A stretch of DNA of 40,405 bases from Smittium mucronatum. Its lineage: Eukaryota; Kickxellomycota; Harpellomycetes; Harpellales; Legeriomycetaceae. Positions within the stretch are counted from its first letter, which is position 1, and each line of letters begins with the position of its first letter. Below are positions 37,550 through 40,405 of this stretch, one piece after another. Where the stretch lies: positions 1-40,405 of the forward strand of contig LSSL01002694.1 in the NCBI GenBank assembly GCA_001953115.1, in the 5' to 3' direction. Under the pieces are notes generated by a model that saw only the letters and a list, made by a program, of their open reading frames with translations, was not told the DNA's origin and ran no database searches. The position numbers were made by a program, and so were the translations under genes.

Positions 37550-38573
37550 TTTCTGTTTACCGGTATTTTCTGATATACCACTTCAAAATGAAAGATCTTT
37601 TAAAATCTCATAGATGAGTGTATCGTGTTTTGTGGGGAAGGATTAATGGCACGGGTTTTTTTTTTGGTCTAAGCTTTTCGTTCCTTCAAAATCTTACAAA
37701 AACGCCATTCGTTTTTTAGTCAATACCAACATTTAGTTAAACATATTCAATTTCCATTGGTTCGAGACTAAATGATCAGCTGTATGAATATGTTCATGCA
37801 CAAATAAGATCAACGAGTTCATGCTCTAAAGTCATTTGTACCCCTAAGCACAGGGCTTACTTTGGCCCACGAGTAGTGGTGAACAAAACAAATAATTAGC
37901 CAATTAATGTAAATAATCAATAAACGTGAAATATGGATAAAACTTTCCACCACTTGGAAATGTGGTGGTCGGGCTAAATAACAAATAGAAAGTGCTAAAA
38001 ATAGCCCTACAAAAACCTCCCTACCGTTCCTCTTTTTATTAACAGTGATGTTAATTAAATCTTTACACGGTGATGAGATAATTGTCGCCTAAGCCAAAAA
38101 CTGTCCTATAGCGTTTACCACACTATCATCAAGGAATTCTATTTGCTTAACCCGCACATCAATATTAATAAAATACGGGTAGAGAAGATCGAATAGCTAA
38201 TGTGTTCCCGAACTGACAAAAGTTTTATGTAAACCAGTTGATGAGCTTATTGTGCGTGGGATAAAATTTCGATATGAAAAAAATAATTATTATTAGCAGG
38301 TAAAATATTAGTCTTTTCGATGACTATGGGCCTTAATACTATTCTTTTTTCTCGCATTTATACTAGTGATTTTATCATTCTTATGGGACTCCACAAAAAG
38401 ATTGGGAAGAAATATAATCACTTAAAATATCAATTATCAGCATAAAAAAACCTGCTATAAAATTGAATGTTTATTTAAGAAATGATTAGTATTTATTACT
38501 TTATTTTAATTTCAAAATTCTGATACAAATATATTTAAATTTTATACAATTAAGAGTAAAAAATACAAAATAT
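37550..38573. other. intergenic region upstream of the thiolase gene
   Basis: About 1 kb. The first few hundred bases should include the thiolase promoter. The region 37,750-38,290 is less A+T-rich than flanking DNA but has no supportable reading frame. A clear hairpin lies at 37,947-37,968. TTTATT at 38,492-38,497 and 38,500-38,505 gives minus-strand AATAAA signals about 70-80 bp past the stop of the next gene. Confidence 0.5.
37947..37968. repeat. CCACCAC/GTGGTGG hairpin
   Basis: CCACCAC at 37,947-37,953 and GTGGTGG at 37,962-37,968 form a perfect G/C-rich 7-bp stem with an 8-nt loop, about 400 bp upstream of the thiolase start. It is outside any coding region. It could be a regulatory site or part of an unannotated RNA. 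Confidence 0.55.
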
Positions 38574-39153
38574 TCAGCACCTCCACACTGTTGTTAATCC
38601 GCTTTCGATAAATATAAAATCAATTGAATCGATTGCTAAGAAAATCAACACTGCTAAACTAAAATAAGCGTATTTAACTTTTTTTATGTATAGCAGTTTT
38701 ATTGTAAGGTTCACCATTAAAAATTATACTGAAAAATATCTAAAATAAGAAAAAATTCCAATGCAAAGGATATTTTCCCAAACACGATAAGCTCTTCCAT
38801 CTGGCTAATGATGGGCATCCGCAGAAAAAGGTTTAATGTACCAATCAAAAGACCAACCATGACATTTCTTCAAATATTCATTATACCTTTGGTTATTTGC
38901 TCTAATTCATGAGTTCAAAAAACTTGTTTTTATGAAATTAGTGTTGAATTTATTTTTTTATAAAACACTCGCCCTGAATTGTTTGAATAAAGCTGAATGG
39001 TCTAAATTTAATACACTTTAACCTCACCTTATTGTTGATTAAGACAAGAAAGAAAAGTCCATTGGGAATGCCATCAAACTCCATAACCAACACGGCCATT
39101 AAAAAGGGGAAATCTTGAATAAATTCGAATTCATTAGTGATATAACTCGCCAT
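38574..39153 (-). CDS. small putative multi-pass membrane protein, three-exon model
   Basis: Proposed exons 39153-39023, 38867-38730 and 38658-38574 join in frame to 117 residues. The introns (155 and 71 bp) are GT-AG. Exon 1 starts at an ATG and encodes MASYITNEFEFIQDFPF, then a hydrophobic run to about residue 40. Exon 2 has a second hydrophobic segment (VMVGLLIGTLNLFL, 46-59), a short polar turn with EELIVFGK, and a third segment that continues into exon 3 (about 78-100). The sequence ends GLTTVWRC. The exon 1 donor used (AG|GTTAAA) is weaker than an adjacent AAG|GTGAGG, but only a phase-2 donor keeps exon 2 open; other phase-2 donors slightly downstream are possible. The exon 2 acceptor has a poor pyrimidine tract. 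I do not recognise the family. EELIVFGK faintly recalls KRTCAP2 (NLVFGK), but the rest does not fit. Confidence 0.4.
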
Positions 39154-39694
39154 TCAAAAATCCTTGGGTCGATTTTTGATTTTTTTTAGTATTGGTCATA
39201 GCCTTAGATAAAAAAAATGTGGGGCTTTAGGTATTAACTTCAAGGGATTTATTTAATAGGTAAATATATTGTTGTTAGGGCCGAAATACTACCAGATTCA
39301 AGGTTTAAACTAAGTGTGATTTTATTTATATATACTAGAGGATGAATAAAAGATAAACTAAAGGAAAGCGAAGCGAAAAACTAAGATTAAAGGAGAATTT
39401 GGGAATGAGATATTTAACGAATTGCTTTTAATATAAAGGAAAGAATAGTTGTTTAAGTACTGTATTGTTTTGGAATATATTTTAGTTGATATAGATTGAT
39501 TAATCTACGCAATAAATTGTAAATTGAGAAAACCTGTATAATCCGATTGTTCTATTTATTCCATTGTGATAAAATAATATTTGAGATTAGTAAAATGAGG
39601 TAATATTTTAATTTTTGCAATCATATACTCCATAAAATACAATTTTTTAATAATGTCATTTTTAAGTCTCAAATATTCAAAGAAATTACTTGAA

Positions 39695-39710
39695 ACCGAA
39701 TAAATTCGGT
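39695..39710. repeat. ACCGAAT/ATTCGGT palindrome
   Basis: A 7-bp perfect inverted repeat separated by two A residues. Likely a cruciform-prone or protein-binding palindrome; function unknown. Confidence 0.5.
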
Positions 39711-39952
39711 ATTAAATATCAAGGAATGAGTTTTCACTGAAAATTGTTAAATTTTAGTTGGTTTTGATTTATGATATCAAATATAGTATAATGTTTATCT
39801 GGTTCAAATTTATCTGATCAGAAAATTTGAGAAAATGGTATCTAGATTTAGATTACTTAAACTATGCCCATATTAACAATGTATAAAAAATATGAAAGTG
39901 GGGATGTATTTTTAGCTTTTATATTTAGAAATTTAAATGGAAAAATTATACT

Positions 39953-39962
39953 CCCCCCCCCC
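39953..39962. repeat. poly-C tract (C10)
   Basis: Ten consecutive C immediately after CT in an AT-rich flank. It is the fourth G/C homopolymer of 10-11 bp in the window and the only one on the gene-dense side. Confidence 0.9.
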
Positions 39963-40148
39963 AAACAATACCAAGCATTTAATTAGCCCTACAGGTAAAA
40001 TGTGAAATTAAAGACCAAGAAATACCACATATTCCAATCTTATCCCCTAAGAGTGAAATATATTAGAGATATTTTAGAAAGACCCATTCTAACCCGTAAA
40101 ATGAGCAATAAAATTAACAAATAAATAATTAAAAAGATTATCCTAATT

Positions 40149-40170
40149 CAATCCCACAAAAAAGGGATTG
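40149..40170. repeat. CAATCCC/GGGATTG hairpin
   Basis: CAATCCC at 40,149-40,155 and GGGATTG at 40,164-40,170 form a perfect 7-bp stem with an A-rich 8-nt loop. It lies 71 bp before another perfect hairpin. Confidence 0.55.
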
Positions 40171-40241
40171 TCCGAAAAATTGAGACTCGTCATAATAAAA
40201 ACATGTGAATCAATACAGGATGAAAATTACATAAAAAACAA

Positions 40242-40264
40242 CCAGTTCACAGAATCTGAACTGG
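40242..40264. repeat. CCAGTTCA/TGAACTGG hairpin
   Basis: CCAGTTCA at 40,242-40,249 pairs exactly with TGAACTGG at 40,257-40,264 across a 7-nt loop. With the hairpin at 40,149 it makes a pair of stable stems in a purine-rich stretch of 40,150-40,330. This might be part of a structured RNA that continues past the window edge. Confidence 0.55.
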
Positions 40265-40405
40265 GGAGGCAAAAAGACTACTAAAAACCGAATTTAGGAA
40301 GAAGAAAAAAATCTCCGAATCAAAGCCGGATCTGAACTAACAAAATTCATATTATTTTTTTAACCTCTTTTTTTACTTTTGAAAGCAATATTTACACTAC
40401 TCAAA

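Larger units (their letters stand above)
39154..40405. other. AT-rich flank upstream of the small membrane protein gene
   Basis: About 1.25 kb to the window end with no supportable reading frame. The near part should contain the promoter of the gene starting at 39,153. It also holds a C10 tract and three perfect short hairpins, listed separately. Confidence 0.5.

Noticed and set aside
36618..37613. Plus-strand and second minus-strand frames over the thiolase exons
   Set aside because: Shadows of the ACAA2 reading frame, which is confirmed by motifs and splicing.
38574..39153. Assignment of the small membrane protein to KRTCAP2 (OST subunit)
   Set aside because: Only a short EELIVFGK/NLVFGK likeness; the N- and C-terminal parts do not match.

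Overview
The window looks like nuclear DNA from a very A+T-rich eukaryote. Five gene models fall within the last 12 kb. Four of them can be followed across short GT-AG introns (58-163 bp), and all stop codons fit the standard code. Two genes are clear animal/opisthokont orthologues: kanadaptin (SLC4A1AP) and the mitochondrial 3-ketoacyl-CoA thiolase ACAA2. A third belongs to the carboxypeptidase Q family. This suggests a small-intron opisthokont, probably an invertebrate animal, but I cannot name the organism.

Layout. Positions 1-25,300 are a gene desert, about four-fifths A+T by eye. I found no supportable coding region in it. It holds AT microsatellites, poly-G/poly-C tracts of 10-11 bp, a 47-bp tandem duplication and several short perfect hairpins. 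At about 25.58-26.85 kb the composition changes sharply. This stretch is a long, diverged inverted repeat with two arms of about 550 bp folding back around 26,220. It is unexplained and is one of the two main discoveries here. From 28.2 kb the window is gene-dense.

Genes in order: (1) 28,219-29,646 (+), an intronless carboxypeptidase Q-like M28 protein that appears to have lost nearly all its zinc ligands, so a likely pseudoenzyme; (2) 31,734-34,530 (+), kanadaptin in 11 coding exons, 608 residues, with FHA and dsRBD-like domains and the conserved C-terminal motif; (3) 34,605-35,618 (-), a two-exon 300-residue serine-rich protein with a tentative KxDL motif, convergent with kanadaptin with only 74 bp between stop codons; (4) 36,257-37,549 (-), ACAA2-type thiolase, two exons, 407 residues, all catalytic residues present; (5) 38,574-39,153 (-), a tentative three-exon small membrane protein of 117 residues.

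The genes are unrelated housekeeping types (nuclear/RNA-linked kanadaptin, mitochondrial beta-oxidation, secretory-pathway peptidase fold) and do not form an operon-like system. The most notable items are the long inverted repeat, the degenerate peptidase, an 86-bp multi-stem element about 190 bp upstream of the kanadaptin start, a similar 86-bp nested hairpin in the desert, and the tight tail-to-tail gene pair.
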